64,000 nucleotides of DNA from Cupriavidus sp. EM10 (lineage in GTDB: Bacteria > Pseudomonadota > Gammaproteobacteria > Burkholderiales > Burkholderiaceae): contig NZ_CP076060.1 in NCBI RefSeq assembly GCF_018729255.1, positions 2,046,001-2,110,000 of the forward strand, written 5' to 3'. The notes beneath the pieces were generated by a model. It was not told the DNA's origin, made no database searches, and saw only the letters and a program-made list of their open reading frames with translations. Made by a program: the position numbers and the translations under genes. Shown in pieces: positions 45,093-55,318 of this stretch (position 1 is the first letter of the stretch; the number at the start of each line of letters is the position of its first letter).

Positions 45093-46400
45093 ATGGCCAC
45101 CGCAAACCACCCTGCCCAATCCTCAGCATCCGTGCCGCCTGGCGCCTGGACCACGCTCTGGTCCAGCACGTTCGCGTTCACCATCTGCTTTGCCGTCTGG
45201 ATGATGTTCGCGGTGCTCGGCATCCCGCTCAAGAATGAACTCGGCCTCAACGACACGGAATTCGGCCTGCTGGCCGCCACGCCCGTGCTTAGCGGATCGC
45301 TGATCCGCGTGCCGCTGGGCATCTGGACCGACCGCTTCGGCGGCCGCATCGTGTTCTTTGTGCTGATGCTGCTGACGGTCATCCCGATCTGGCTGATTTC
45401 CTATGTCCACACGCTGTGGCAACTGCTGGTGCTCGGCCTGTTCGTGGGCCTGGCCGGCGGGTCGTTCTCGGTCGGCACGCCCTATGTGGCGCGCTGGTTC
45501 CCGCGCTCGCGCCAGGGGTTGGCGATGGGCATCTTCGGGGCCGGCAACTCCGGCGCCGCGCTGACCAAGTTCGTGGCGCCGGCGCTGATCCTGGCCGCCG
45601 GCACCTGGGAAATCGTGCCGAAGGTCTATTCGGTGGCGATGCTGGTCACGGCCGTCGTCTTCCTGCTGTGCTCGCGCAGCAACCCGGCACACCGCTCGGC
45701 GTCGGCCACCAGCTTCCGCGCCCAGCTGGCCGTGATGCGCGACCCGAGGGTCTGGCGCTATTCGCAGTACTACTCGGTGGTGTTCGGCGGCTACGTGGGC
45801 CTGTCGCTGTGGATGACCAAGTACTACATCGGCGAATACGGCTTCGACATCAAGACCGCCGCCTTCCTGGCCGCCTGCTTCTCGCTGCCCGGCGGCGTGC
45901 TGCGCGCGATTGGCGGCTGGATTTCCGACCGCTACGGCGCCCATCGCACCACGTGGTGGGTGATGTGGGTCAGCTGGGTGGGCTTCTTCCTGCTGAGCTA
46001 CCCCAAGACCGACTTCGTGATCCACACGGTCAGCGGCCCGCAGAGCTTCCATATCGCCCTGACCCCCACCCTGTTCACGATCCTGATGTTCGTGGTGGGC
46101 ATCGCCTTTGCCATCGGCAAGGCGTCGGTCTTCAAGTTCATCTCGAACGACTTCACGCACAACATCGGCGCGGTGTCTGGCGTGGTGGGCCTGGCCGGCG
46201 GCCTGGGCGGCTTCATCCTGCCGATCCTGTTCGGCGCGCTGGCCGACCTGACCGGCATCCGCAGCAGCTGTTTCATGCTGATGTACGGCACCGTCTGCGT
46301 CAGCCTGGTCTGGATGCACTACAGCCAGCGCGCCGAGCGGCTGCGTGCCCGGCCGCTGCCCGGGGCCGCCACGCCGGACACGTCCGCGCAGGCTGCCTGA
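45093..46400 (+). CDS. narK1: NarK1-type nitrate/proton symporter (MFS)
   Basis: A 435-residue major facilitator with 12 predicted helices. The first loop signature is GSLIRVPLGIWTDRFGGR, and the nitrate signatures are AGAGNSG-like GIFGAGNSGAALTKF (about residue 150) and GVVGLAGGLGGFILP (about 370). This type imports nitrate to start respiration. It is the first gene of the nar cluster; narK2 starts 45 bases downstream. Confidence 0.92.
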   Translation: MATANHPAQSSASVPPGAWTTLWSSTFAFTICFAVWMMFAVLGIPLKNELGLNDTEFGLLAATPVLSGSLIRVPLGIWTDRFGGRIVFFVLMLLTVIPIWLISYVHTLWQLLVLGLFVGLAGGSFSVGTPYVARWFPRSRQGLAMGIFGAGNSGAALTKFVAPALILAAGTWEIVPKVYSVAMLVTAVVFLLCSRSNPAHRSASATSFRAQLAVMRDPRVWRYSQYYSVVFGGYVGLSLWMTKYYIGEYGFDIKTAAFLAACFSLPGGVLRAIGGWISDRYGAHRTTWWVMWVSWVGFFLLSYPKTDFVIHTVSGPQSFHIALTPTLFTILMFVVGIAFAIGKASVFKFISNDFTHNIGAVSGVVGLAGGLGGFILPILFGALADLTGIRSSCFMLMYGTVCVSLVWMHYSQRAERLRARPLPGAATPDTSAQAA

Positions 46401-46445
46401 TCCCGCCTTCCCATCCCGCTTCTCACAGCATTCTTCTCGCACATC

Positions 46446-47831
46446 ATGTCCAGTACCGTACTCACCCGCTGGGAGCCCGAGAACGCCGCCTTCTGGCGCG
46501 ACCGGGGCGAACACATCGCCTATCGCAACCTCTGGATCTCGATTCCCGCCCTGATGCTGGCCTTCGTAATCTGGATGCTCTGGAGCGTGGTGGCCGTCAA
46601 CCTTGACCGCGCCGGCTTCCAGTTCACCAAGAACCAGCTGTTCTGGCTGACTGCGCTGCCGGCCCTGTCCGGCGCCACGCTGCGCATCTTCTATTCGTTC
46701 CTGGTGCCGGTATTCGGCGGCCGCCGCTTCACGGCGATCTCCACCGCGCTGCTGCTGATCCCGGCGCTGGGCATGGGCTTCGCGCTGCGCGACCCGTCCA
46801 CCAGCTATCCGACGCTGCTGGTGCTGGCCCTGCTGTGCGGGCTGGGCGGCGCCAACTTCAGTTCGTCGATGGCCAATATCAGCTTCTTCTTCCCGAAGGC
46901 GAAGAAGGGCCTGGCCACCGGCCTCAATGCGGGCATCGGCAACCTGGGGGTGTCCGTGGTGCAGTTCGTCACGCCGCTGGTGGTGTCGGTGGCCGTGTTC
47001 GGCGCGCTGGGCGGCGAGCCGCAGGCCTATCAGGCCAATGGCGCGGCGCAGAGCCTTTGGCTGCAGAACGCCGGCTTTATCTGGGTGCCGTTCATCGTGG
47101 CGGCATCGGTGGCCGCGTGGTTCGGCATGAACGACATCGCCGACGCGCGCGCATCGTTCGTCGAACAGGCGGTGATCTTCCAGCGCAAGCACAACTGGCT
47201 GATGTGCTGGCTCTATATCGGCACGTTCGGATCGTTTATCGGTTTCTCTGCCGGCCTGGCGCTGCTGACCAAGTCGCAGTTCCCCGGCATCAACCCCACC
47301 GCCTACGCGTTCCTGGGGCCGCTGGTGGGCGCGCTGACCCGCCCGGTCGGCGGCTGGATCTCGGACAAGCTTGGCGGCGCGCGCGTCACGCTCTGGACTT
47401 TCGTCGGCATGAGCGCCGCCGTCTGCGCCGTACTGGCCGCCCTGCCCCACGACGGCCAGGCCGGCAGCTTCCAGGCATTCCTGGCCGCGTTCATCGTGCT
47501 GTTCGCGCTGACCGGCATCGGCAACGGATCCACGTTCCGGATGATTCCGGTGATCTTCCTGACCGAGCGCCAGCGCGACGCGGCCGGCAAGGGCGACGCC
47601 GCGCAGAAGCAGGCGCTGCAGGACGCCGGCAAGGAATCGGCCGCCGTGCTGGGCTTCTCGGGCGCGATAGGAGCCTATGGCGGATTCTTTATTCCGAAGA
47701 GCTTCGGCACGTCGCTGCAGCTGACCGGATCGCCCGACGCCGCGCTCTACTGTTTCATCGCCTTTTACCTAAGTTGTGTGCTCGTGACCTGGTGGTACTA
47801 CGCGCGCCGTCACGCCCCCATGCCGTGCTGA
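46446..47831 (+). CDS. narK2: NarK2-type nitrate/nitrite antiporter (MFS)
   Basis: A 461-residue MFS transporter with 12 helices. It carries GATLRIFYSFLVPVFGGRR in the first loop and the nitrate signature GLNAGIGNLGVSVVQF (about residue 160), with a second signature FSGAIGAYGGFFIPKSF near 400. The NarK2 subgroup exchanges external nitrate for internal nitrite, complementing the symporter encoded before it. The cluster NarK1-NarK2-NarGHJI is common in Cupriavidus and Pseudomonas. Confidence 0.92.
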   Translation: MSSTVLTRWEPENAAFWRDRGEHIAYRNLWISIPALMLAFVIWMLWSVVAVNLDRAGFQFTKNQLFWLTALPALSGATLRIFYSFLVPVFGGRRFTAISTALLLIPALGMGFALRDPSTSYPTLLVLALLCGLGGANFSSSMANISFFFPKAKKGLATGLNAGIGNLGVSVVQFVTPLVVSVAVFGALGGEPQAYQANGAAQSLWLQNAGFIWVPFIVAASVAAWFGMNDIADARASFVEQAVIFQRKHNWLMCWLYIGTFGSFIGFSAGLALLTKSQFPGINPTAYAFLGPLVGALTRPVGGWISDKLGGARVTLWTFVGMSAAVCAVLAALPHDGQAGSFQAFLAAFIVLFALTGIGNGSTFRMIPVIFLTERQRDAAGKGDAAQKQALQDAGKESAAVLGFSGAIGAYGGFFIPKSFGTSLQLTGSPDAALYCFIAFYLSCVLVTWWYYARRHAPMPC

Positions 47832-47873
47832 GGCGGGCAGCACCCCACAAAAAGCAAGCGGAGAACATAAGAA

Positions 47874-50800
47874 ATGTCTCATTTTTTGGATCGGTTGAAG
47901 TTCCTGTCGCGCGTGAAGTCCACGTATGCCGACGGGCATGGCGCAGTGGTCAATGAAGACCGCACGTGGGAAAACAGCTATCGCAGCCGCTGGCAGCACG
48001 ACAAGATCGTGCGATCGACACACGGCGTGAACTGCACGGGCTCCTGTTCGTGGAAGGTCTACGTCAAGAACGGCCTGATCACCTGGGAGACCCAGCAGAC
48101 CGACTATCCGCGCACCCGCCCCGACCTGCCCAACCACGAGCCGCGTGGCTGCCCGCGTGGCGCCTCGTACAGCTGGTACGTCTATTCGGCGCAGCGCGTG
48201 AAATATCCGATGATCCGTGGCCGCCTGATGGAAATGTGGCGCGAGGCCCGCCAGACCATGGACCCCATCGCCGCCTGGGAATCGATCAGCCAGGACCCCG
48301 AAAAGGCCGCGCGCTACAAGAGCGTGCGCGGCCAGGGCGGCTTTGTGCGCGCGGACTGGAATACCGCCACCGAGATCATCGCCGCCGCCAATGCCTATAC
48401 GGTCAAGCAGTACGGCCCGGACCGGGTAATCGGATTTTCGCCAATTCCGGCGATGTCGATGGTCTCGTATGCAGCCGGCGCGCGCTACCTGAGCCTGATC
48501 GGCGGCGCCTGCCTGTCGTTCTATGACTGGTATTGCGACCTGCCGCCCGCCAGCCCGCAAATCTGGGGCGAGCAGACCGACGTGCCCGAATCGGCCGACT
48601 GGTACAACAGCACCTACCTGATGGTCTGGGGTTCGAACGTGCCGCAGACCCGTACCCCCGACGCGCACTTCTATACCGAAGTCCGCTACAAGGGCACCAA
48701 AACCGTGGCCGTGTCGTCGGATTTCGGCGAAATGGTCAAGTTCGGCGATATCTGGCTGGCCCCGAAGCAAGGCACCGACGCCGCGCTGGCGATGGCCATG
48801 GGCCACGTGGTGCTCAAGGAATTCCACACCACGGGCAAGTCGTCGTATTTCCGCGATTACGTGAAGCAGTACACCGACATGCCGATGCTAGTGCTGCTGC
48901 GGTACCAGGACGGCACGCTGGTGCCCGACCACTTCCTGCGCGCGTCCCACCTGGACGGCAGCCTGGACCAGGCCAACCATCCCGAATGGAAGACGCTGGT
49001 GATCGACCAGGCCAGCGGCGAGATCGTGGCGCCGAACGGTTCCATCGGCTTCCGCTGGGGCGAAGCCGCCCACGACGACGGCGCCAAGGTGGGCCGCTGG
49101 AACCTGGAGATGAAGGACGGCGGCAGCGGCCACGATATCGACCCGCGACTTTCGCTGATCGGCCATGAAGACGAGGTCGCCGAGGTGGGCTTCCCGTACT
49201 TCGGCGGCGAGCACGACGCGCTGCTGCGCCGCCGCGTGCCGGTGCGCCGGCTCACGCTGGCCGATGGCACCCCGGTGCGCGTAGCCACCGTCTACGACCT
49301 GCAGATGGCCAACTACGGCGTCGACCAGGGCCTGGGCGGCCCCAACGTGGCCGCATCGTTCGATGACGAAGTGCCCTACACGCCGGCCTGGCAGGAAAAG
49401 CACACGTCCGTGCCGCGCCATCTCGTGATCCAGGTGGCGCGCGAGTTTGCCGACAACGCCGACCGCACCCACGGCAAGAGCATGGTGATCGTGGGCGCGG
49501 CGCTGAACCACTGGTATCACAACGACATGATCTACCGCGGCATCATCAACCTGCTGATGATGTGCGGCTGCGTGGGCCAGAGCGGCGGCGGCTGGGCCCA
49601 CTACGTCGGCCAGGAAAAGCTGCGTCCGCAGTTTGGCTGGGCGCCGCTGGCGTTCGGCTCCGACTGGTCGCGCCCGCCGCGCCAGATGAACGGCACGTCG
49701 TTTTTCTACAACCACACGAGCCAGTGGCGCCACGAGAAGCTGGGCGTCGACGAGATCCTGGCGCCGACGGCCGATTTCAAGCGCTACCACAACCTGTCGC
49801 TGCTGGACCTGAACGCCAAGTCCGAACGCATGGGCTGGCTGCCGTCGGCACCCCAACTCGGCCGCAACCCGCTCGATGTGATGGCCGACGCTCGCGCCGC
49901 CGGCAAGGACCCGGTAGCCCATACCGTCGAACAGCTGAAGTCCGGCGCGCTGCAGTTTGCCTGCGACGATCCTGACAACCCGGCCAACTTCCCGCGCAAC
50001 ATGTTCGTATGGCGGTCGAACATCCTGGGCAGTTCGGGCAAGGGCCACGAATACTTTCTCAAGTATCTGCTGGGCACCCAGAACGCCGTATTTGGCGACG
50101 AGGCCGATGCCATCAAGCCCAGCGAGGTCAAGGTGCGCCCCGCCGCCGAGGGCAAGCTCGACCTGCTGACCGTGCTGGACTTCCGCATGAGCACCACCTG
50201 CCTGTATGGCGACATCGTGCTGCCCACGGCTACCTGGTACGAAAAGGACGACCTGAATACGTCGGACATGCACCCGTTCATCCACCCGCTGTCCGAAGCC
50301 GTGCAGCCGCTGTGGGAAAGCAAGACCGACTGGGAAATCTACAAGGCCATCGCGAAGACGTTCACCGAGATCGCCGGCCCGTACCTGGGCACGCGCGAGG
50401 ACCTGGTCTGCACGCCGCTGCTGCACGACACCCCGGGCGAACTGGGCCAGCCGTTCGAACCGAAGGACTGGAAGTACGGCGAATGCGACCTGATCCCGGG
50501 CAAGACCGCGCCGTCGATGACCGTGGTGGAACGCAACTACGCCGACATCTACAAGAAGTTCACGTCGATCGGGCCGCTGCTGGACAAGCTGGGCAACGGC
50601 GGCAAAGGCATCAACTGGGACACGAAGCATGAAGTCCACGAGATCGGCCACCTGAGCAAGACCGTGACCGAGCCGGGCGTCAGCTACGGCCGCCCGCGGC
50701 TGGAAACGGCCATCGATGCCGCCGAGATGATCCTGACCTTCGCGCCCGAGACCAACGGCCACGTGGCCGTGAAGGCCTGGGATGCGCTGTCGAAGATCAC

Positions 50801-51634
50801 CGGCCGCGACCATACCCACCTGGCCACGGGCCGCGAGCACGACAAGATCCGCTTCCGCGACGTGCAGGCGCAGCCGCGCAAGATCATCTCCGCGCCGACG
50901 TGGTCGGGCCTGGAATCGGAGGAAGTCAGCTACAACGCGGGCTACACCAACGTCCACGAACTGATTCCATGGCGCACGCTGACCGGCCGCCAGCAGTTCT
51001 ACCAGGACCATCGCTGGATGCTGGACTTCGGCGAAGGCGCGTGCGTCTACAAGCCGGCCATCGACACCAAGACCGTGGGGCCGATGCTGGGCCGCAAGCC
51101 CAACGGCAACCCGGAACTGGTGCTGAACTGGATCACGCCGCACCAGAAGTGGGGCATCCACTCCACCTATTCGGACAACCTGCGCATGCTCACGCTGTCG
51201 CGCGGCGGCCCGCACGTCTGGATCTCGGAAGCCGAGGCCAAGGCCAACGGCATCCGCGACAACGACTGGGTGGAGGTGTTCAACGTCAACGGCACGCTGA
51301 CGGCCCGGGTGGTGGTGTCGCAGCGCGTGCCGCAGGGCATGTGCCTGATGTATCACGCCCAGGAAAAATCGTCAATGTGCCAGGTGCGGAAATGAGCGGC
51401 ATGCGCGGGGGCATCCATAACTCGGTCACGCGGGCCGTGACCAAGCCCACGCACATGATCGGCGGCTACGCGCAACTGGCGTATGGCTTCAACTACTACG
51501 GCACGGTTGGCAGCAATCGCGACGAATTCGTGATCCTTCGCAAGATGAACAAGGTGGACTGGCTGGAAGGCCCGCGCAAGGAAGAACCGTCCCCCCAAAA
51601 CAAGGCAGAAAAGACTGAAGGAGCCTGGCAATGA
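47874..51634 (+). pseudogene. narG: NarG, alpha subunit of respiratory nitrate reductase (frameshifted near its end as sequenced)
   Basis: The Mo-bisMGD catalytic subunit, reducing nitrate to nitrite on the cytoplasmic face. The FS0 cluster ligands are visible as HGVNCTGSCSW plus the distal Cys in PRGCPRGAS, and the Mo-ligand Asp region is LMVWGSNVPQTRTPDAH. The frame is correct for about 1164 residues, to MYHAQEK, then ends prematurely at 51395. In another frame IVNVPGAEMSGMRGG and GGYAQLAYGFNYYGTVGSNRDEFV continue to a TGA at 51634 that overlaps narH. One extra A in the A5 run at 51364-51368 restores QEKIVNVPG and a 1253-residue protein. A sequencing deletion is most likely. Confidence 0.95.
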
Positions 51635-53181
51635 AGATCCGCGCTCAAGTGGCCATGGTGCTGAACCTCGACAAGTGCATCGGCTGCCATACCTGCTCCG
51701 TGACCTGCAAGAACGTCTGGACCAGCCGCGAAGGGGTCGAGTACGCATGGTTCAACAACGTCGAGACCAAGCCCGGCGTCGGTTTTCCGAAGGAATGGGA
51801 GAACCAGGACAAGTGGAACGGCGGCTGGACGCGCCATGCCGATGGCAGCCTGACGCCGCGCCAGGGTGGCAAGGGAAAGATCCTGTCGAACATGTTCGCC
51901 AACCCGAACCTGCCGCAGATCGACGAATACTACGAGCCGTTCACCTACGACTACGAGCACCTGCAGAAGGCCCCGCTGGTGGAAACCCCACCCACGGCAC
52001 GCCCCGTTTCGGCCATCACCGGCAAGAAGATGGACAAGATCGAATGGGGCCCAAACTGGGAAGACGACCTGGGCGGCGAATTCGATTCGCGCAGCCGCGA
52101 CAAGCTGTTCGACGAGATCCAGAAGGACATGTACTCGACATTCGAGAACACGTTCATGATGTACTTGCCACGGCTTTGTGAACATTGCCTCAATCCGACC
52201 TGCGTGGCGTCGTGCCCGTCGGGGTCGGTCTACAAGCGCGAGGAAGACGGCATCGTGCTTGTCGACCAGGACAAGTGCCGCGGCTGGCGCATGTGCATCT
52301 CCGGCTGCCCCTACAAGAAGATCTACTTCAACTGGCAGAGCGGCAAGGCCGAGAAATGCGTGTTCTGCTATCCGCGCATCGAGGCCGGCCAGCCGACCGT
52401 CTGCTCCGAGACCTGCGTGGGCCGCATCCGGTATCTGGGCGTGATGCTCTACGACGCCGACCGCATCGAACAGGCCGCCTCGGCGGCCGACGAGCGCGAC
52501 TTGTACCAGTCGCAGCTGGACATCTTCCTGGACCCCAACGACCCGGCCGTGCAGGCCGAGGCGCTGCGCCAGGGCATCGCCCAGAGCTGGATCGACGCCG
52601 CGCGCAAGTCGCCGGTCTACAGGATGGCAGTCGAATGGAAGGTGGCCTTTCCGCTGCACCCGGAATACCGCACGCTGCCGATGGTCTGGTACATCCCGCC
52701 GCTCTCCCCGATCCAGTCGGCCGCCGAGGCCGGGTTCATGGGGAGGAACGGGATGATTCCCGACGTCAAGAGCCTGCGCATCCCCGTGAAGTACCTGGCC
52801 AACCTGCTGACCGCCGGCGACGTCGTCCCGGTGCTGGGCGCACTGGAGAAGATGCTGGCGATGCGCGCCTACAAGCGCGGACAGGCCGTGGACGGCATCG
52901 AGGACCTGGCCGTGCTCGAACAGGTGGGCCTGACGCCCGCCCAGGTCGAGGACATGTACCAGACCATGGCCATCGCCAACTACGAGGACCGCTTCGTCGT
53001 GCCGTCGTCGCACAAGGAAATGTCCGAGGACAGCTTCGACGAGAAAGGCAGCTGCGGCTTCAGCTTCGGCAACGGCTGCTCGGGCGGCACATCGGACGGC
53101 ACACTGTTCGGCCGCAAGAAGCCACAGCCCGAAGTGGCCTATGCCGACCTGCCGCGCTCGCGCAAGGCGCTGGCGACCTGA
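51631..53181 (+). CDS. narH: NarH, iron-sulfur beta subunit of nitrate reductase
   Basis: A 516-residue electron-transfer subunit that carries three [4Fe-4S] and one [3Fe-4S] cluster between NarI and NarG. Cysteine groups in order are CIGCHTCSVTCK near the N-terminus, CEHCLNPTCVASCP, CRGWRMCISGCP (Trp in place of a Cys marks the 3Fe site) and CVFCYPRIEAG with CSETCVGR. Its ATG overlaps the restored narG stop by four bases, supporting that reading of narG. Confidence 0.97.
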   Translation: MKIRAQVAMVLNLDKCIGCHTCSVTCKNVWTSREGVEYAWFNNVETKPGVGFPKEWENQDKWNGGWTRHADGSLTPRQGGKGKILSNMFANPNLPQIDEYYEPFTYDYEHLQKAPLVETPPTARPVSAITGKKMDKIEWGPNWEDDLGGEFDSRSRDKLFDEIQKDMYSTFENTFMMYLPRLCEHCLNPTCVASCPSGSVYKREEDGIVLVDQDKCRGWRMCISGCPYKKIYFNWQSGKAEKCVFCYPRIEAGQPTVCSETCVGRIRYLGVMLYDADRIEQAASAADERDLYQSQLDIFLDPNDPAVQAEALRQGIAQSWIDAARKSPVYRMAVEWKVAFPLHPEYRTLPMVWYIPPLSPIQSAAEAGFMGRNGMIPDVKSLRIPVKYLANLLTAGDVVPVLGALEKMLAMRAYKRGQAVDGIEDLAVLEQVGLTPAQVEDMYQTMAIANYEDRFVVPSSHKEMSEDSFDEKGSCGFSFGNGCSGGTSDGTLFGRKKPQPEVAYADLPRSRKALAT

Positions 53182-53198
53182 CCGAACCGGAGAACACC

Positions 53199-53885
53199 AT
53201 GACCATCCATCGCGTGCTGAGCGCCGTGCTCAGCTATCCGGAGCAGGCGCTGATCGACGGCCTGGCCGACATCGACTGGGCGCTGGCCGAATGGCCGCAG
53301 GCGCGAGACATGCTGGCGCCGCTGACCGACATGCTGCGCCGCGAACCGCTGATCCGGCTGCAGGAAAACTACGTGGCCACGTTCGACCGCAACCCGGCCC
53401 ACTCGCTGCACCTGTTCGAGCATGTGCACGGCGAAAGCCGCGATCGCGGCCAGGCAATGGTCGACCTGCTGGAGGAATACCGGCGCGACGGCTTCGACCT
53501 GACCACGGCCGAGCTGCCCGACTACGTGCCGCTGTTCCTGGAATTCCTGGGCGCACTGGTCATCGACGGCAAGGAGGCGCGTGCCGGGCAACTGCTGGGC
53601 GACGCCATCCACGTGATGGCGGCCATCGGCGACCGCCTGGCGCGCAGCGAAAGCCCGTACGCCGCCGCGTTTTGTGTACTGCGCACGCTGACCGATGTCC
53701 AGCCGCAGCCCCCGGAAGAACCGCCCGTGCACGACATGGACGAGGCGATGGAGACGTTCGGCCCGGGCGCGGACGGGGTGGAGCCGCTGCTCGCCCGCAA
53801 ACCCGACGTCGAAACGGTCCGCTTTTACAAGCGGGACAAGGTAGCCGCTCCGCGCGAGACGCCGTCAGCCATTCACCCCTGCTAA
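53199..53885 (+). CDS. narJ: NarJ, nitrate reductase molybdenum-cofactor assembly chaperone
   Basis: A 228-residue all-alpha chaperone of the NarJ/DmsD family that holds NarG during cofactor insertion. The conserved pattern includes the N-terminal VLSAVLSYPEQ, the HLFEHVHGESRDRGQAM motif and DYVPLFLEFLG. It starts 17 bases past narH with CGGAGAA upstream and ends with an extended acidic region of about 60 residues. Confidence 0.95.
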   Translation: MTIHRVLSAVLSYPEQALIDGLADIDWALAEWPQARDMLAPLTDMLRREPLIRLQENYVATFDRNPAHSLHLFEHVHGESRDRGQAMVDLLEEYRRDGFDLTTAELPDYVPLFLEFLGALVIDGKEARAGQLLGDAIHVMAAIGDRLARSESPYAAAFCVLRTLTDVQPQPPEEPPVHDMDEAMETFGPGADGVEPLLARKPDVETVRFYKRDKVAAPRETPSAIHPC

Positions 53886-53900
53886 CCGAGGACCCTCACC

Positions 53901-54584
53901 ATGAACCTGGTCCATCAATTCCTGTTCGGGATCTACCCGTATATCGCCGCCGCCATCTTCCTGTTCGGCAGCCTGGCGCGCTTCGAGCGCGAGCAGTACA
54001 CCTGGAAATCCGACAGCTCGCAGATGCTGTACCGTGGCAACCTGCGCGCGGGCAACATCCTGTTCCATGTAGGCATCCTCGGCCTGTTCTTCGGCCATAT
54101 GGCCGGCCTGCTCACGCCTGTGGCCGTATGGGACGCCCTGGGCGTCTCGCACAGCCTGAAGCAGGCCGTGGCCATGACGGCCGGCGGCGTGATGGGCACC
54201 ATGTGCCTGGCCGGGCTGCTGATCCTGCTGCACCGCCGCCTGACCAACGCCCGCGTGTCGGCGGTGACCCGAACGGGTGACAAGGTGCTGCTGCTGTGGC
54301 TGCTGGTCACGCTGCTGCTGGGGCTGTCGACCATCTTCGCCTCGGCCAGCCACATGGACGGCCACATGATGGTGCAACTGATGACCTGGGCCCAGCATGT
54401 CGTCACGCTGCGTGGCGACGCCGCCAGCTACGTGGCCGACGCCCCGCTGGTGTTCAAGGCACACCTGTTCATGGGCATCTCGCTGTTCGCGATCTTCCCG
54501 TTCACCCGGCTGGTGCATGTGTGGAGCGGCTTTGCGTCGGTGGGCTACCTCGGACGTGCCTGGCAGCTGGTGCGCAGCCGCTGA
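53901..54584 (+). CDS. narI: NarI, cytochrome b gamma subunit of nitrate reductase
   Basis: A 227-residue, five-helix membrane subunit that oxidises quinol and anchors NarGH. Heme b ligands are in NILFHVGILGLFFGH (two His in helix 2) and in FKAHLFMGISLFAIFPFTRLVH (two His in helix 5). It begins 15 bases after narJ. The operon continues with a carbonic anhydrase 11 bases later. Confidence 0.96.
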   Translation: MNLVHQFLFGIYPYIAAAIFLFGSLARFEREQYTWKSDSSQMLYRGNLRAGNILFHVGILGLFFGHMAGLLTPVAVWDALGVSHSLKQAVAMTAGGVMGTMCLAGLLILLHRRLTNARVSAVTRTGDKVLLLWLLVTLLLGLSTIFASASHMDGHMMVQLMTWAQHVVTLRGDAASYVADAPLVFKAHLFMGISLFAIFPFTRLVHVWSGFASVGYLGRAWQLVRSR

Positions 54585-54595
54585 GAGGAATCGCC

Positions 54596-55294
54596 ATGCA
54601 CACGATCGAGCGCCTGCTGAAAGGCTTCGAACGTTTCCAGCAGCACTATTTCGAGGATGCCCCGGCGCTGTTCGACGCCCTGCGCGTCGGCCAGCATCCT
54701 CAGACATTGCTGATCGGATGCAGCGATTCGCGCGTGGACCCCGGCCTGTTGCTGGGCAGCGATCCGGGCGATCTCTTCACCGTCCGCAACGTCGCCAACC
54801 TGGTCCCGCCTTGCAGCGAAATGGAGACTGGACGGCTCCATGGCGTGTCGGCCGCGATCCAGTTCGCGGTGGAGCAACTGCGCGTGGCCAGGATCATTGT
54901 CATGGGTCATGGCGGCTGTGGAGGAATTCGAGCATTGTTGGCGCGGCCCGAGGCTGAGGGCGACACCGCACCGGCGCGGGCCGGCCAGGATTTCATCGGT
55001 CCCTGGGTGCGCATCGCTGCACCCGCCCGCCACCTGGTGGAACAGACCATGCCCGGCGCAAGCGCCGAGCAACGTCAGCGTGCCTGCGAGCAGGCATCGA
55101 TCCTGGTGTCGCTGCGCAACCTCGAGTCGTTCCCGTTCGTGCGTGCGGCGCGCGAGCGTGGCGAACTGACCTTGCATGGCTGGTACTTCGATCTCGCCGC
55201 CGGCGCCCTGCTTGCTTACTCGGATCGCGCCGACAGCTTCCTGCCACTGGTTTGCCCGCTGCCCGACGCCGCCGTGCGTCCGGGACGTTGTTAA
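54596..55294 (+). CDS. Beta-class carbonic anhydrase within the nar cluster
   Basis: A 232-residue beta-carbonic anhydrase that interconverts CO2 and bicarbonate. Zinc ligands and catalytic dyad are C42, D44 and R46 in CSDSRVD, with H105 and C108 in HGGCGG. ATG at 54596 has GAGAGGAA upstream, 11 bases after narI, so co-transcription with narGHJI is likely. Anaerobic nitrate respiration yields CO2 and consumes protons; bicarbonate handling is a plausible but unproven link. No signal peptide, so it is cytoplasmic. Confidence 0.92.
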   Translation: MHTIERLLKGFERFQQHYFEDAPALFDALRVGQHPQTLLIGCSDSRVDPGLLLGSDPGDLFTVRNVANLVPPCSEMETGRLHGVSAAIQFAVEQLRVARIIVMGHGGCGGIRALLARPEAEGDTAPARAGQDFIGPWVRIAAPARHLVEQTMPGASAEQRQRACEQASILVSLRNLESFPFVRAARERGELTLHGWYFDLAAGALLAYSDRADSFLPLVCPLPDAAVRPGRC

Positions 55295-55318
55295 GCAAAC
55301 CCTACCCGGAATGGACTC

